The notes: a model not told the origin generated them from the letters alone. DNA of 64,000 nt from Rhodococcus sp. KBS0724 (GCF_005938745.2 NZ_VCBX02000001.1:5594501-5658500); one strand, 5' to 3'; shown: positions 1 to 8,949, counted from the stretch's first letter. A program made the numbers and translations.

Positions 1-615
1 ATCGACCTCACACCGTCTGACGAAAAGTATTCGTACACAGCAAATGTCACGGACCGTGCCCGATTGGACGAAGTTCTGGCGGAGATCCGCACAGAATTGG
101 GTCCCGTCACCATCCTGGTGAACGCAGCCGGCCTCGACGGATTCCAACGATTCACGAAGCTGTCATTCGACGACTGGAAACGCGTCATCGACGTCAACCT
201 CGACGGCGTGTTCCATTGCTGCCAAGCAGCACTCCCCGACATGCTCGAAGCCGGCTGGGGGCGCATCGTCAACATCTCGTCGTCCAGTGCGCACTCCGGG
301 CAGCCGTTCATGACGCACTACGTCGCGTCCAAGTCCGCGGTCAACGGCCTCACAAAATCCTTGGCGCTGGAACTCGGCCCCGAGGGAATCACCGTCAACG
401 CCGTTCCCCCCGGATTCATCGACACCCCGATGCTGCGTACGGCAGAAGGCAAGCGTCTTCTCGGCGGCACCGTCGAAGACCACATTGCCAAGACACCGGT
501 CCGGCGCGTCGGCCGACCGGAGGACATCGCCGCTGCCTGTGCGTTCCTCATCTCCGAGGAAGCCGGATACATCACCGGTCAGATCCTCGGCGTCAACGGC
601 GGCCGCAACACCTAG
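1..615 (+). CDS. SDR-family oxidoreductase, 5' truncated
   Basis: Short-chain dehydrogenase/reductase whose start lies before the window; the open frame runs from base 1 and 204 residues are visible. The N-terminal TGxxxGxG nucleotide-binding segment is missing. What remains is typical of the family: the NAAG motif, the catalytic Ser run (NISSSS), the YVASK active-site Tyr/Lys and the C-terminal GQILGVNGG. It probably oxidises or reduces a hydroxy/keto group with NAD(P) in the cytoplasm. An 81-bp gap precedes a second SDR on the same strand, so the two may be co-transcribed. The substrate is unknown. Confidence 0.85.
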   Translation: MDLTPSDEKYSYTANVTDRARLDEVLAEIRTELGPVTILVNAAGLDGFQRFTKLSFDDWKRVIDVNLDGVFHCCQAALPDMLEAGWGRIVNISSSSAHSGQPFMTHYVASKSAVNGLTKSLALELGPEGITVNAVPPGFIDTPMLRTAEGKRLLGGTVEDHIAKTPVRRVGRPEDIAAACAFLISEEAGYITGQILGVNGGRNT

Positions 616-696
616 TCCTTCCGCTGTACGCGCGGCAAAAACACCTGTTGCGCAACCAGTTTGAACAACCCAACACATCAAACGAAGGGATTCACC

Positions 697-1557
697 ATGG
701 GACGCGTTGAAGGCAAGGTTGCGTTCATCACCGGCGCCGGGCGGGGTCAAGGCCGAAGCCATGCGGTGCGCTTGGCCGAAGAGGGTGCCGACATCATCGC
801 CGTCGACATCTGCGCCGACTTCGATTCCATTACGTACCCGATGGCCACTCCCGAGGACCTCGAAGAGACTGCCCGTCTCGTCGAGAAGCACGGTCGCCGC
901 ATCGTCACCGCCAAGGCCGACGTCCGTAAGGTCGACGAGTTGCGTGCGGCGCTCGAGCGCGGCGTGGCCGAGTTGGGCCACCTCGACATCGTTGTCGCGC
1001 AGGCCGGCGTTGCAGGAATGCGCGGTGAACCGGATATCGCGGCCTGGTCCGACACCGTCGACACCAACCTCGTCGGCACGATCAACGCGATCCAGGCAGC
1101 ACTGCCCTACCTCGGCAAGGGTGCCTCGATCATCGCCACCGGTTCGACTGCGTCGATGATCGACACCAGCAAGGTCGACGTGCCCGGCAAGGATCTCGGC
1201 GGAGTTGCGTACGTGTTCTCCAAGCGTGCACTCTCCCACTACGTGCACGAACTGGCTACACACCTCGCACCGCGCGGAATCCGTGCCAACGTGGTGCATC
1301 CCACCAACTGCAACACCGACATGCTGCACAACGAATCGATGTACAAGTCCTTCCGTCCCGACCTCGAGAACCCGGGCCGCGAAGATGCAGTGCTGTCGTT
1401 CCCGGTCCAGCAGGCAATGCAGATTCCGTGGGTCGAGCCCGAGGACATCAGTGAGACCGTCCTCTTCCTCGCATCGGAGCAGGCTCGGTACGTCACCGGC
1501 ATGCAGATGCGCGTTGACGGCGGCGGCTACCTGAAGTCGTACGACTACCACATCTGA
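697..1557 (+). CDS. Mycofactocin-coupled SDR family oxidoreductase (carveol dehydrogenase-like)
   Basis: SDR of 286 residues. I start it at ATG 697, which follows a GAAGG element; an in-frame TTG at 661 would add 12 unlike residues. The N-terminus (GRVEGKVAFITGAGRGQGRSH) and the PYPMATPEDL segment are hallmarks of the mycofactocin-dependent SDR subgroup, whose members hold a non-exchanging NAD and pass electrons to the peptide-derived cofactor mycofactocin; rhodococcal carveol dehydrogenase belongs here. A Ser-rich active-site segment and YVFSK (Tyr-x-x-x-Lys) are present. Probable role: oxidation of a secondary alcohol. No mycofactocin biosynthesis gene lies in the window. A strong hairpin follows the stop. 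Confidence 0.85.
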   Translation: MGRVEGKVAFITGAGRGQGRSHAVRLAEEGADIIAVDICADFDSITYPMATPEDLEETARLVEKHGRRIVTAKADVRKVDELRAALERGVAELGHLDIVVAQAGVAGMRGEPDIAAWSDTVDTNLVGTINAIQAALPYLGKGASIIATGSTASMIDTSKVDVPGKDLGGVAYVFSKRALSHYVHELATHLAPRGIRANVVHPTNCNTDMLHNESMYKSFRPDLENPGREDAVLSFPVQQAMQIPWVEPEDISETVLFLASEQARYVTGMQMRVDGGGYLKSYDYHI

Positions 1558-1564
1558 GCCTTGG

Positions 1565-1601
1565 ACTTCGCCTTCACGAAACACATTCGTGAAGGCGAAG
1601 T
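1565..1601 (+). terminator. Intrinsic terminator-like hairpin
   Basis: Perfect 16-bp inverted repeat (arms 1565-1580 and 1586-1601, 5-nt loop) starting 8 bp after the SDR stop codon. It is followed by a short T-containing stretch rather than a long U-run. It probably ends the SDR transcript before the hydrolase gene. Confidence 0.7.
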
Positions 1602-1655
1602 TTCAATCCTCACCCCTCGCGAAGTCAGTGCTCGCTATTTCTTCAGGACGGATAC

Positions 1656-2618
1656 ATGAGCACCACGAATACCGTAGTCGCCAGTTCGACTGGCACAATC
1701 GCTTCAGACCGCGCGCCCGTGCACCGGACCGTCGATGTCGACGGCATTCCCATGTCCGCGTTGCTGATCGAGGTTCCGGAACCACGCGCGGTCATTCTTG
1801 CTGTGCACGGCGGGGCAACAAACTCTGCATACTTCGACTGCCCCGGGCACCCCCGACTCTCGCTGTTGCGCACCGCAGCAGCCCTCGGATTCACCGTGCT
1901 TGCACTCGACCGACCTGGGTACGGCAGCTCGAATCCCCAGGCAGCCGAATTGGCCGATCCCGATGTACGCGTCGACATGACGTATGCGGCGATCGAACAT
2001 CATCTCGAAGGAATCGACCGCGGCGCAGGTATATTCGTTCTGGCTCACTCCATCGGCTGCGAATTGGCCACCAGGTTGGCCGCAGACGAGCGCGGAGACG
2101 CCTTCCTCGGTATCGAACTCTCCGGCACCGGCCGCGAGCAACAGCCCCTTGCACAGGAAATCCTGGGCGTCACCGCCCGCAATGCCGATCCGATCGCCGT
2201 GCGTGAATTGCTGTGGCAGCCCAGCCGGCTGTACGCGGAAGAACTGTTCGGCGGTCTCCCGATCGCATCCCGGACACCGAAGTACGAAGGTGACGTGGTG
2301 CGAAACTGGCCTCGCGAGAACTTCCCCAAACTGGCTGCCCGCGTGAATATTCCCGTTCATTTCACTGCAGGCGAATACGAGCATGTGTGGCGCAACGATC
2401 CCGCGGCGCTGCTCGCCGTCGCCGAGTTGTTCACCGCTGCACCTCGGGTGTTGGTGGACAAGCAGTTCGACGGCGGACACAACCTCAGCCTCGGCTATAC
2501 CGCGACTGCATATCACCTCCGCGTCTTGGCGTTTGTCGAGGAATGCATCGCCGGTCGATCCGAATTCGCAGACCTGCCAACAGACGACAGCACGGCTCAC
2601 GCGAGCCACGGAAGGTGA
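1656..2618 (+). CDS. Alpha/beta hydrolase
   Basis: Protein of 320 residues with an alpha/beta-hydrolase core: oxyanion-hole HGG at about 51-53, the nucleophile elbow AHSIG with Ser about 132, and a C-terminal catalytic His in DGGHNLSLG (about 275). The acid of the triad is not obvious; an acidic residue in the AGEYEHVW segment is a candidate. An esterase, lactonase or C-C hydrolase role is possible; there is no signal peptide, so it is cytoplasmic. It is first in a tight run with the DoxX-like and dehydrogenase genes (4-bp gap to the next), which suggests a shared operon. The substrate is unknown. Confidence 0.8.
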   Translation: MSTTNTVVASSTGTIASDRAPVHRTVDVDGIPMSALLIEVPEPRAVILAVHGGATNSAYFDCPGHPRLSLLRTAAALGFTVLALDRPGYGSSNPQAAELADPDVRVDMTYAAIEHHLEGIDRGAGIFVLAHSIGCELATRLAADERGDAFLGIELSGTGREQQPLAQEILGVTARNADPIAVRELLWQPSRLYAEELFGGLPIASRTPKYEGDVVRNWPRENFPKLAARVNIPVHFTAGEYEHVWRNDPAALLAVAELFTAAPRVLVDKQFDGGHNLSLGYTATAYHLRVLAFVEECIAGRSEFADLPTDDSTAHASHGR

Positions 2619-2622
2619 CTCC

Positions 2623-3126
2623 ATGAATTCCGCAGACGTTGCACTTCTACTGATCCGATTGGCCGTGGGCTCGACCATGATTGCCCACGGAGTCAATCAC
2701 TGGGTCGGCGGCGGAAAGATCGAGGGTACCGCCCGCTGGTTCAGCGGACTCGGACTACGCAACGGCACCTTCCAAGCCTGGATGAGCGTAGTCACCGAAG
2801 TCGGTGCCGGAATCTTACTGATCGTCGGATTCCTGAATTCGTTTGCCTGCGCGGCGGTCATCTCGGTCATGCTGGTTGCCGGGATACTCGCACACCGCCC
2901 CAACGGATTCTTCATCTTCCGTGACGGCTACGAGTACGTGATGGTGCTCGCGCTCGTCGCGCTCGCCTCAGCGATGCTCGGGCCCGGCAGCATATCTCTC
3001 GACGGCGCACTGAACATCGATGTCTCCGGGTGGGCGGGTGGCGGTATCGCCCTCGGAATGGGCGCAGTCGGCACCGCTGTACTTCTCGGCTTGTTCTGGC
3101 GGCCACAGCTACAGGAGGTTTCATGA
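2623..3126 (+). CDS. DoxX family membrane protein
   Basis: Small integral membrane protein of 167 residues. ATG 2623 is chosen because GAAGGTGA precedes it. The sequence holds about four hydrophobic segments and the DoxX-type start (LLLIRLAVGSTMIAHGVNH) followed by a GLGLRNG loop. DoxX-like proteins act in redox or quinone-linked membrane processes, but the exact function is usually unknown. It lies 4 bp after the hydrolase, and its stop is followed within 20 bp by the next gene, so it is probably co-translated with the dehydrogenases. Confidence 0.8.
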   Translation: MNSADVALLLIRLAVGSTMIAHGVNHWVGGGKIEGTARWFSGLGLRNGTFQAWMSVVTEVGAGILLIVGFLNSFACAAVISVMLVAGILAHRPNGFFIFRDGYEYVMVLALVALASAMLGPGSISLDGALNIDVSGWAGGGIALGMGAVGTAVLLGLFWRPQLQEVS

Positions 3127-3146
3127 TCACTCTAGGAGGACCCGCG

Positions 3147-3965
3147 ATGCACGTAGGATTCATCGGACTCGGTAGCCAGGGCGCACCGATGGCACGGCGA
3201 ATCGTCCACTCCGGCTATGAAACCACTCTGTGGGCACGACGTCCCGAAGCCCGAGTTCCCTTTTCCGACACCGCGGCCAAGTTCGCCGAATCTGCGGCGG
3301 AACTGGGCGCGGCAAGCGATCTCGTGTGTATTTGCGTCGGCAGCGACGCCGATGTTCTCGACGTTGTCACGGGCGAGGACGGAGTCCTCGCCGGAATGAA
3401 GCCAGGTGGAATCATCGCCGTGCACAGCACAGTTCACCCGGACACTTGTCGCGAACTCGGCGAAACAGCGACTGCTCGAGGAGTCTCCGTCGTTGACGCT
3501 CCAGTCAGTGGCGGTGGCATCGCCGCTACGGAAGGCCGCCTTCTGGTGATGGTCGGAGGAAGTGACGAAGACTTCGAACGCGTCCGTCCTGTCTTCTCGA
3601 TGTACGCGAATCCTGTCGTTCACCTCGGCCCTCTGGGCTCCGGTCAGATCACGAAGCTGCTCAACAATCTTCTCTTCACGGCAAACTTGGCTACAGCCGC
3701 GAACACGCTTGCACTCGGCCAGTCGCTCGGTGTTGATCCCAACCGCCTCGGAGACGTCATCTCACACGGCACGGCAAACAGCTTTGCGCTGAGCCGGATC
3801 GTCTCTGCCGGTGGAACACTCGAGCGTATCGCCCAGCACGCGGGCACCTTGCTCCAGAAGGACGTCGGCCTGATTGCGGATCTTGCGACAACAGCCCAAG
3901 CACCCACCGGAGTTGTACTGACTGCAGCTGATGCCACCCTCGAACTCATGGATCACCGCCGATGA
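3147..3965 (+). CDS. NAD(P)-dependent 3-hydroxyisobutyrate dehydrogenase-like oxidoreductase (first of tandem pair)
   Basis: 272-residue beta-hydroxyacid dehydrogenase. ATG 3147 is preferred because a perfect AGGAGG sits 8 bases upstream; ATG 3123, overlapping the DoxX stop, would add 8 residues. An N-terminal Rossmann motif (GFIGLGSQGAPMA), the substrate-binding DAPVSGG loop and the catalytic-Lys region (KLLNNLLF) are all present, so the active site looks intact. Probably oxidises a beta-hydroxy acid with NAD(P)+. Its stop overlaps the start of a second family member by 4 bp. Confidence 0.85.
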   Translation: MHVGFIGLGSQGAPMARRIVHSGYETTLWARRPEARVPFSDTAAKFAESAAELGAASDLVCICVGSDADVLDVVTGEDGVLAGMKPGGIIAVHSTVHPDTCRELGETATARGVSVVDAPVSGGGIAATEGRLLVMVGGSDEDFERVRPVFSMYANPVVHLGPLGSGQITKLLNNLLFTANLATAANTLALGQSLGVDPNRLGDVISHGTANSFALSRIVSAGGTLERIAQHAGTLLQKDVGLIADLATTAQAPTGVVLTAADATLELMDHRR

Positions 3966-4768
3966 CGCGCGTCGGGTTCATCGGCGCCGGACGGATGGGC
4001 GGACCGATGGTCAGTCGTCTCGTCGAAGCCGGTCACGAGGTTCGCGGGCTTGCACGTTCAACCGAATCGCGAACTGCGCTGGAAGCATCCGGCGCACAAG
4101 CCGTGTCCACCTTTGCCGAGGTCGGCGCAGACACCGACCTCGTGATCATCTGTGTCTTCACGGACGAGCAGGTTCGCGAGGTATGCCTCGGCAGCGATCT
4201 GCTCGCGTCGATGCCTCGCGGATCAACCCTGGTGTTGCATACAACGGGAAGCCCTCGCACAGCTGAAGCCGTCACCGAGCACGCAGCACAGTTCGGTGTC
4301 GCAGTCGTGGACTCACCGGTCAGCGGCGGACCGCACGATATTGCCGCGGGCAGGCTTACCCTCTTTGTCGGCGGTGATGCCAACACACTGGCACGCATCC
4401 AGCCGACCTTGGAAAGCTACGCCGATCCAGTTCTCTACGTTGGACCGATCGGCAACGGGCAGCGGGTCAAGCTTGTCAACAATGCCCTCTTCGCTGCTCA
4501 GATCGGCCTTCTTGCCGAAGCTGTCCGGCTGGGAACACAACTCGGGATCGACGAGGGTGATCTGCTCGCGGCACTTCCCTACGGCAGTTCCAACAGCCGG
4601 GCTCTGACCAGTGTTTCTGCCAAAGGTTCAGTGGCCGCATTCGCGGACTCCGTCGGAGATTTCCTGCGCAAGGACGTAGGCGTCGTCCGACAGGTCGCCA
4701 CCGAACTGGATGGCAATCTCGGACTGCTCGACGACGCGGTCAACGCCGCACTACCGAATCGCGTCTGA
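3962..4768 (+). CDS. NAD(P)-dependent 3-hydroxyisobutyrate dehydrogenase-like oxidoreductase (second of tandem pair)
   Basis: 268-residue paralogue of the preceding gene, coupled to it by an ATGA overlap. It has the Rossmann motif GFIGAGRMGGPM, the DSPVSGG substrate loop and KLVNNALF with the catalytic Lys. The two proteins differ throughout, so this is an old duplication rather than a copy error. They may form a heteromer or act on successive or stereo-different hydroxy acids; neither can be decided here. A GntR regulator follows 79 bp downstream. Confidence 0.85.
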   Translation: MTRVGFIGAGRMGGPMVSRLVEAGHEVRGLARSTESRTALEASGAQAVSTFAEVGADTDLVIICVFTDEQVREVCLGSDLLASMPRGSTLVLHTTGSPRTAEAVTEHAAQFGVAVVDSPVSGGPHDIAAGRLTLFVGGDANTLARIQPTLESYADPVLYVGPIGNGQRVKLVNNALFAAQIGLLAEAVRLGTQLGIDEGDLLAALPYGSSNSRALTSVSAKGSVAAFADSVGDFLRKDVGVVRQVATELDGNLGLLDDAVNAALPNRV

Positions 4769-4847
4769 CTCACGCCGGTTCTTCCGAATGCGATAGCGTT
4801 GCCGATGAGAATATCGGCAGTCAATCGACCATAAGCGGGAGAACAAG

Positions 4848-5609
4848 ATGGGCGGGTCAGTCCTGTCGGGCAGTACCGATCTACCGGGGTACCGACGCCT
4901 TGCTCTGACTCTTGCCGAAGCTGTGGCAGCCGGCCGCTACGACCAGAACACCCCTCTGCCGACCGACACCGAACTGATGACCGAGTACGGCCTCGGGCGA
5001 CAAACGGTGCGTCGAGCGTTTCAAGAGCTCGTGGCGGACGGCCTGGTGTATCGCGTCCGTGGCCGAGGAACATTTCCGACGGATCAGCCAAGCACCGGCC
5101 GCTCCGTTCGCGCCACCGATTCGATCGAACAGCTCGAGGAGTGGCCGGGCACCGAGATGGAAGTCATCTCGCCTCTCGAACTCCGACGCGATCGTGTCCA
5201 CGCCGAAAAGCTCGAACTCGACGGTCTTGTTGTGGCGCAGTTGAAGGTTCGGCGCTGGATCGACGACCAGCCATACGCCGTCAACACGATCATCCTTCCG
5301 CCCGACGTCGCCGAAAAACTGATATCAGAGAACCTGATCCCGACAAGACGAACACCCGGAACCATCCTCGCTTCGGTCGGTAGTGTCGCGGGTCCCGTTG
5401 CCGGGGCGGAGGAAACCGTCACCGCGATTCTCGTCTCCGACGACGTCGCCGAAATTCTGCACACCGCGCCGGGTAGACCTGCCCTACACATCGAGCGGGT
5501 CTACCGAAACGGCAACGGAGTTCCGGTTGAAATCTCACTGACGGTGCATGCGTCTGAACGGTACGAGCATCGACTCTCGATTCAGCGCGCCGGCCGTCAC
5601 GGCTCCTGA
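4848..5609 (+). CDS. GntR family transcriptional regulator (HutC/UTRA type)
   Basis: 253 residues. The N-terminal winged helix-turn-helix (about 15-80) has the GntR signature PLPTDTELMTEYGLGRQTVRRAF and a wing GRGTF. The C-terminal half resembles the UTRA ligand-binding domain of the HutC subfamily. It lies downstream of the hydrolase/DoxX/dehydrogenase genes on the same strand and is probably their local regulator. A 6-bp-arm inverted repeat (GCCGAT...ATCGGC, 4801-4818) lies just upstream and could be an operator, though it is short. Confidence 0.85.
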   Translation: MGGSVLSGSTDLPGYRRLALTLAEAVAAGRYDQNTPLPTDTELMTEYGLGRQTVRRAFQELVADGLVYRVRGRGTFPTDQPSTGRSVRATDSIEQLEEWPGTEMEVISPLELRRDRVHAEKLELDGLVVAQLKVRRWIDDQPYAVNTIILPPDVAEKLISENLIPTRRTPGTILASVGSVAGPVAGAEETVTAILVSDDVAEILHTAPGRPALHIERVYRNGNGVPVEISLTVHASERYEHRLSIQRAGRHGS

Positions 5610-5679
5610 ATTTTGCTGCAAGATCCACCGATACCTCTGGCTCCAAACATCATTCGGAAGAATGTGCCTGAAATATCCC

Positions 5680-5707
5680 TTGAATCGAATGGATGTTCGA
5701 GTATACT
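5680..5707 (+). promoter_or_regulatory. Promoter with LexA/SOS-box-like operator
   Basis: A -35-like TTGAAT (5680-5685) and a -10-like TATACT (5702-5707) are separated by 16 bp. The palindrome TCGAATggatGTTCGA (5685-5700) fills that spacer. It differs by one base from the actinobacterial SOS box TCGAAC-N4-GTTCGA, so LexA would block the promoter. The gene start is 25 bp downstream with GGGGAGG before it. Confidence 0.65.
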
Positions 5708-5731
5708 TAGGTCACAGGTGGGGAGGCCTTG

Positions 5732-7081
5732 ATGACCATGGTGAGCGATTCAATTGCGGTGGGGGATGTTGTAGCCGGTTCGGCTGTGGGTGTGCGTGGC
5801 AGGTTGTGGCGCCTACGTCCGGCCGAGGTTCGCGATGTCGCCGTATCGGTGTCCGCGGAAATTCTTCGGTTGGAAGCGATTCGAGTTGCCGCGGTCGACG
5901 AGCTGGCACTGAATCCGGATGAACAAGTGCTCTGCTACCGCGGTGTGGGCCGGTGGTTGGCGGCCAATACGATGCTGCAGAACTCGGCCGGCAACAAGAT
6001 CGCCGCTCTCGGTGCCGCACTGCGATCGTTCCCCGATATTGCTGCGCAGTTCGAGGCCGGAGATCTCTCGCTCGATCATGCGGCGTTGATCGCCGCGTTC
6101 TGTGAATCCCCACCAAAAGGGATGCCGGACATCGCGTTAATGCCAAGCCTGAAAACCCTTCTCGCCGCCGCATCCGGAGTAGAGGCTACGACTGTCAAGG
6201 TGCGGTATGCGATTGCTGTTTTGGAGCGGATTTTCGAATCCGATGAGCCTCCGCCCGGTGAGGATAATGATCTGAATGCGTTACGGATCGCGCCGACGTT
6301 GAATGGTCGGGTCGTGATCAAGGGTGATTTCGATGCACTCACCGGCGAGATGTTGTTGTCTGCGCTGTCGGGGTTGTCGATGCCGAAACCGGCTGCGGAC
6401 GGGACGCCGGATGCGCGGTCGGCAGCGAAACGTACCGCCGATGCGTTCACGGAACTCATTCGCCGGTATTTGGACAATGCTGTCACCGGTGTGGATGGTG
6501 GTCAGCGTCCGCATGTGAATGTGCATATCACTGCGAAAGATCTTGCCGAGCATCGGGAATGCGCCACCACAGGAGCAGACAACGATGACGCACCCGATCT
6601 GAACGATGAGCCTGCGTTCGAGGATCTCGATGTCGGCTACATGCCGTGGATGGGGCCACTGAGTGTGAGCAAAGCCCGGATGCTGGCGTGTGACTGCATG
6701 CTCTCGACCGTTCTGATGGACGGCAAGGGCGCACCGCTGGATGCGACCCCACTCAAACGCCTCGTCACAGCCGAGCAACGTATCGCGTTGATTGCCCGGG
6801 ACAAAGGCTGTGCCTTCCCGAACTGTGATGCCGTACCGGCCTGGTGCGACGCGCACCATATAAAACCGTGGTCAACAGGCGGTGTGACGGTGATGGACAA
6901 CTTGACGCTGCTCTGTCGCAGCCACCATACGTTGATGCACAGCACCAGCGGGTTCCGCGGCATTTGGGAGATCAAGATGGGTTCCGATCACAAACCGTGG
7001 TTCATCCCACCGTCGGCGATCGACCCGAAACAGCGACGCCGACGCTCCACCACCCGCCAAGGCCCCGTCCACCGAGACTGA
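5732..7081 (+). CDS. HNH endonuclease, DUF222 (13E12 repeat family) protein
   Basis: 449 residues from ATG 5732, placed after a GGGGAGG ribosome site. The long N-terminal part resembles DUF222, and the C-terminus carries an HNH nuclease domain: paired Cys in the FPNCDAVPAWCDAHHI segment, HH followed by the NLTLLCRSHH motif, and a final His pair. This family (13E12 repeat proteins of mycobacteria) is abundant in actinobacterial genomes and some members are DNA-damage-induced. The SOS-like box fits that. It stands alone between two catabolic groups. Its biological role and target are unknown. Confidence 0.85.
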   Translation: MTMVSDSIAVGDVVAGSAVGVRGRLWRLRPAEVRDVAVSVSAEILRLEAIRVAAVDELALNPDEQVLCYRGVGRWLAANTMLQNSAGNKIAALGAALRSFPDIAAQFEAGDLSLDHAALIAAFCESPPKGMPDIALMPSLKTLLAAASGVEATTVKVRYAIAVLERIFESDEPPPGEDNDLNALRIAPTLNGRVVIKGDFDALTGEMLLSALSGLSMPKPAADGTPDARSAAKRTADAFTELIRRYLDNAVTGVDGGQRPHVNVHITAKDLAEHRECATTGADNDDAPDLNDEPAFEDLDVGYMPWMGPLSVSKARMLACDCMLSTVLMDGKGAPLDATPLKRLVTAEQRIALIARDKGCAFPNCDAVPAWCDAHHIKPWSTGGVTVMDNLTLLCRSHHTLMHSTSGFRGIWEIKMGSDHKPWFIPPSAIDPKQRRRRSTTRQGPVHRD

Positions 7082-7115
7082 ATCCGGCCCTGCCGGAAGC
7101 ACATACCGCGCCAGC

Positions 7116-7146
7116 GCTTCGCATCACCAGCCAGACGATGCGAAGC
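7116..7146. terminator. Hairpin between convergent genes
   Basis: Perfect 10-bp inverted repeat (GCTTCGCATC, 7116-7125; GATGCGAAGC, 7137-7146) with an 11-nt loop. It lies in the gap between the HNH gene (+) and the dioxygenase gene (-). No U-run is present. Its place suggests a two-way transcription end. Confidence 0.5.
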
Positions 7147-7211
7147 CCACACCCATGCGCGGGTCCGGCGAGGGTTCACGCGGGTGGCCAACCCCAACCC
7201 ACCACAGACCC

Positions 7212-8054
7212 TCAACCGCCACAAACTGATTCCTCTCCCGCCAAGGTCGTGCGGTGCATGAGCCGCTGAGACGAGGGCTCGAACTCCGTTGCTCGATGCA
7301 GCATTCCGGTGTTGTCCCAGATGACAAGGTCACCTTTGCGCCACACCTGGCGCAGGACGAATTCGGGTCGCGTGGACCACTCGAGCAGTCGGTCCAACAA
7401 CGCACGACTTCGCTCGATCGGCCAACCGACAACTTCGGACGCGGTAGCGCCCAGCAGCAGCGACTTCCGTCCATTCTTTCTCGTCCATACCAACGGATGA
7501 ACCTGCGCTGGAACCCGCGCCCAGGCTCGCCTGGTTGCCTCGTCGGGATCCGGATTCGCCAGCGACTGTGCATGCCCAAAAGTGTGCACAACCTCGAGAG
7601 ACTCGAACTCGGCCTTCTCCTCGTCGCTCAAGCCGTCATAGGCTGCGTACGTACTGGCGAACTCTGTATCGCCGCCGGCCGGATCTACCTCACGAGCGCT
7701 CAGGAGCGTCGCCTGTTGCGGCATGACTTGTGTGGCACCGTCGATGTGCCAGTGGAAGTTTCCCGCTCGATACGACGCGAGGATTGCGTTCGTCTTGGAC
7801 GGGTCCATGGTGATGGTCTGAATCTCCGGAAGGCGGTGCTCGCCGGTGGATTGCACGACGACGGTGCCCAGTGCACGACTCAGCGCCAACAGGGCGTCGT
7901 CGTCGATGTTGATCTCGCGGTACACCAGGACCCCATGCCGGTCCAGAAGTTGCCGAATCTCTCGGGCAGAATCCGACTTCATGAGATCGTCGGCAGTGAG
8001 ACCTGCGACCTCCAGTCCGACGGTCGATGTGATGGGACGTATGGAAGCAGGCAA
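7212..8054 (-). CDS. TauD/TfdA family Fe(II)/2-oxoglutarate dioxygenase
   Basis: 280 residues, about the family length. The iron facial triad is visible: His103-x-Asp105 (FHWHIDG) and distal His about 253 (GMLHRAT), with an Arg about 15 residues later for 2-oxoglutarate. Members hydroxylate taurine, alkyl sulfates, phenoxyacids or other small carboxylates, releasing succinate and CO2. It lies downstream of a TetR gene on the same strand with a 160-bp gap, so it probably has its own promoter. No sulfonate transporter is nearby, so the substrate is open. Confidence 0.85.
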   Translation of the reverse strand: MPASIRPITSTVGLEVAGLTADDLMKSDSAREIRQLLDRHGVLVYREINIDDDALLALSRALGTVVVQSTGEHRLPEIQTITMDPSKTNAILASYRAGNFHWHIDGATQVMPQQATLLSAREVDPAGGDTEFASTYAAYDGLSDEEKAEFESLEVVHTFGHAQSLANPDPDEATRRAWARVPAQVHPLVWTRKNGRKSLLLGATASEVVGWPIERSRALLDRLLEWSTRPEFVLRQVWRKGDLVIWDNTGMLHRATEFEPSSQRLMHRTTLAGEESVCGG

Positions 8055-8214
8055 GAAGAACTCCTCGATCGGTACGTTTCTCGAAAAATACTGGGAAGAG
8101 GTACTTTTGGCGCTCGGTCAGCAGTCTGACGTCAAGCGATCTCGCGCACTACAGGACAGTAGCGCACTTGCTATACAGTCGTACCAATTTTCGGGAAAAG
8201 TCGCGATCCGTTTC

Positions 8215-8841
8215 CTACGTCCGCGGCCGCTTTGTACGTGCAGTCTGCCTGACGCGAGGCTCCACCGAATCGATGTAGCCCTCGAGTGCTTCCACCACTT
8301 CGGCATGCGCAGTGTTGACGCCGATACCCGATTCCAGGTTGAGGAACTTGGGAATCCCGGTGATCAGCAACACCATTGCGCCGTGAGACAGCCGGCCGTC
8401 CGGCCGAGTATCCGGTCCGAACTTACGAGCCACGGCATCCATCTGCAGTTGCCGGACCCGTTCGGTGACTTGGGCGATTTCAGCACGGATTGACTCACGG
8501 TGATTGCCAAGAGCCATGAACTCCGTCATCAGAGCACTTGTGGCTTCATCCCAGCTGTACTCCCACAACACATGGAGAGGATCTTCGGCTCGCTTCTGCA
8601 GCGCAGAGTGCAATACCGCGAGGTTGCGATCGGTATACCGCGCGATTGCGGCGCGGAAGATGTCGTCAAGAGTGGGAAAATAGTACTGGACCAGGCTCGC
8701 GGTCACACCGGCCTCTGCTGCCAACGATCGATAGGTCACGCTGGCGTAGCCGGTGTCCAGCATCATCTTCTCGACACTGTCCAGCAGAACATCTCGCGTC
8801 TTCGACTTCTCGGCACCCACGCGCCGCGACGATGAAGCCAT
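8215..8841 (-). CDS. TetR family transcriptional regulator
   Basis: 208 residues from the ATG at 8841, preceded by GAGGTGG; an upstream in-frame start would add 34 unlike residues. The N-terminal HTH is clear (VTYRSLAAEAGVTASLVQYYFPT). The C-terminal ligand domain is not assignable. It may control the TauD-type dioxygenase downstream or the operon that ends at 8950 upstream. No convincing perfect palindrome was found directly beside it. Confidence 0.85.
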   Translation of the reverse strand: MASSSRRVGAEKSKTRDVLLDSVEKMMLDTGYASVTYRSLAAEAGVTASLVQYYFPTLDDIFRAAIARYTDRNLAVLHSALQKRAEDPLHVLWEYSWDEATSALMTEFMALGNHRESIRAEIAQVTERVRQLQMDAVARKFGPDTRPDGRLSHGAMVLLITGIPKFLNLESGIGVNTAHAEVVEALEGYIDSVEPRVRQTARTKRPRT

Positions 8842-8949
8842 GACCACCTCACTCCGCTGAATTCGAAACCCCGTTGGATTCGAATCATCTTCGCACCCGA
8901 CGAGGTGTCGTGGAATGAGGGGTACGCGCCTCGCGTCACGCACACTGAG

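Noticed and set aside
163..1584. Long open frame of 473 codons on the minus strand over the two SDR genes
   Set aside because: It lies antisense to two genes with clear SDR motifs and its product is rich in Asp, Arg and Val in the manner of a GC-rich shadow frame.
4801..4818. GCCGATgagaatATCGGC inverted repeat before the GntR gene
   Set aside because: Arms of only six bases, with no second copy to support it as an operator; kept only as a remark in the GntR entry.
8144..8165. GCGC-CTAC...GTAG-CGC repeat between the TauD and TetR genes
   Set aside because: The arms pair only with a bulge; too weak to call an operator.
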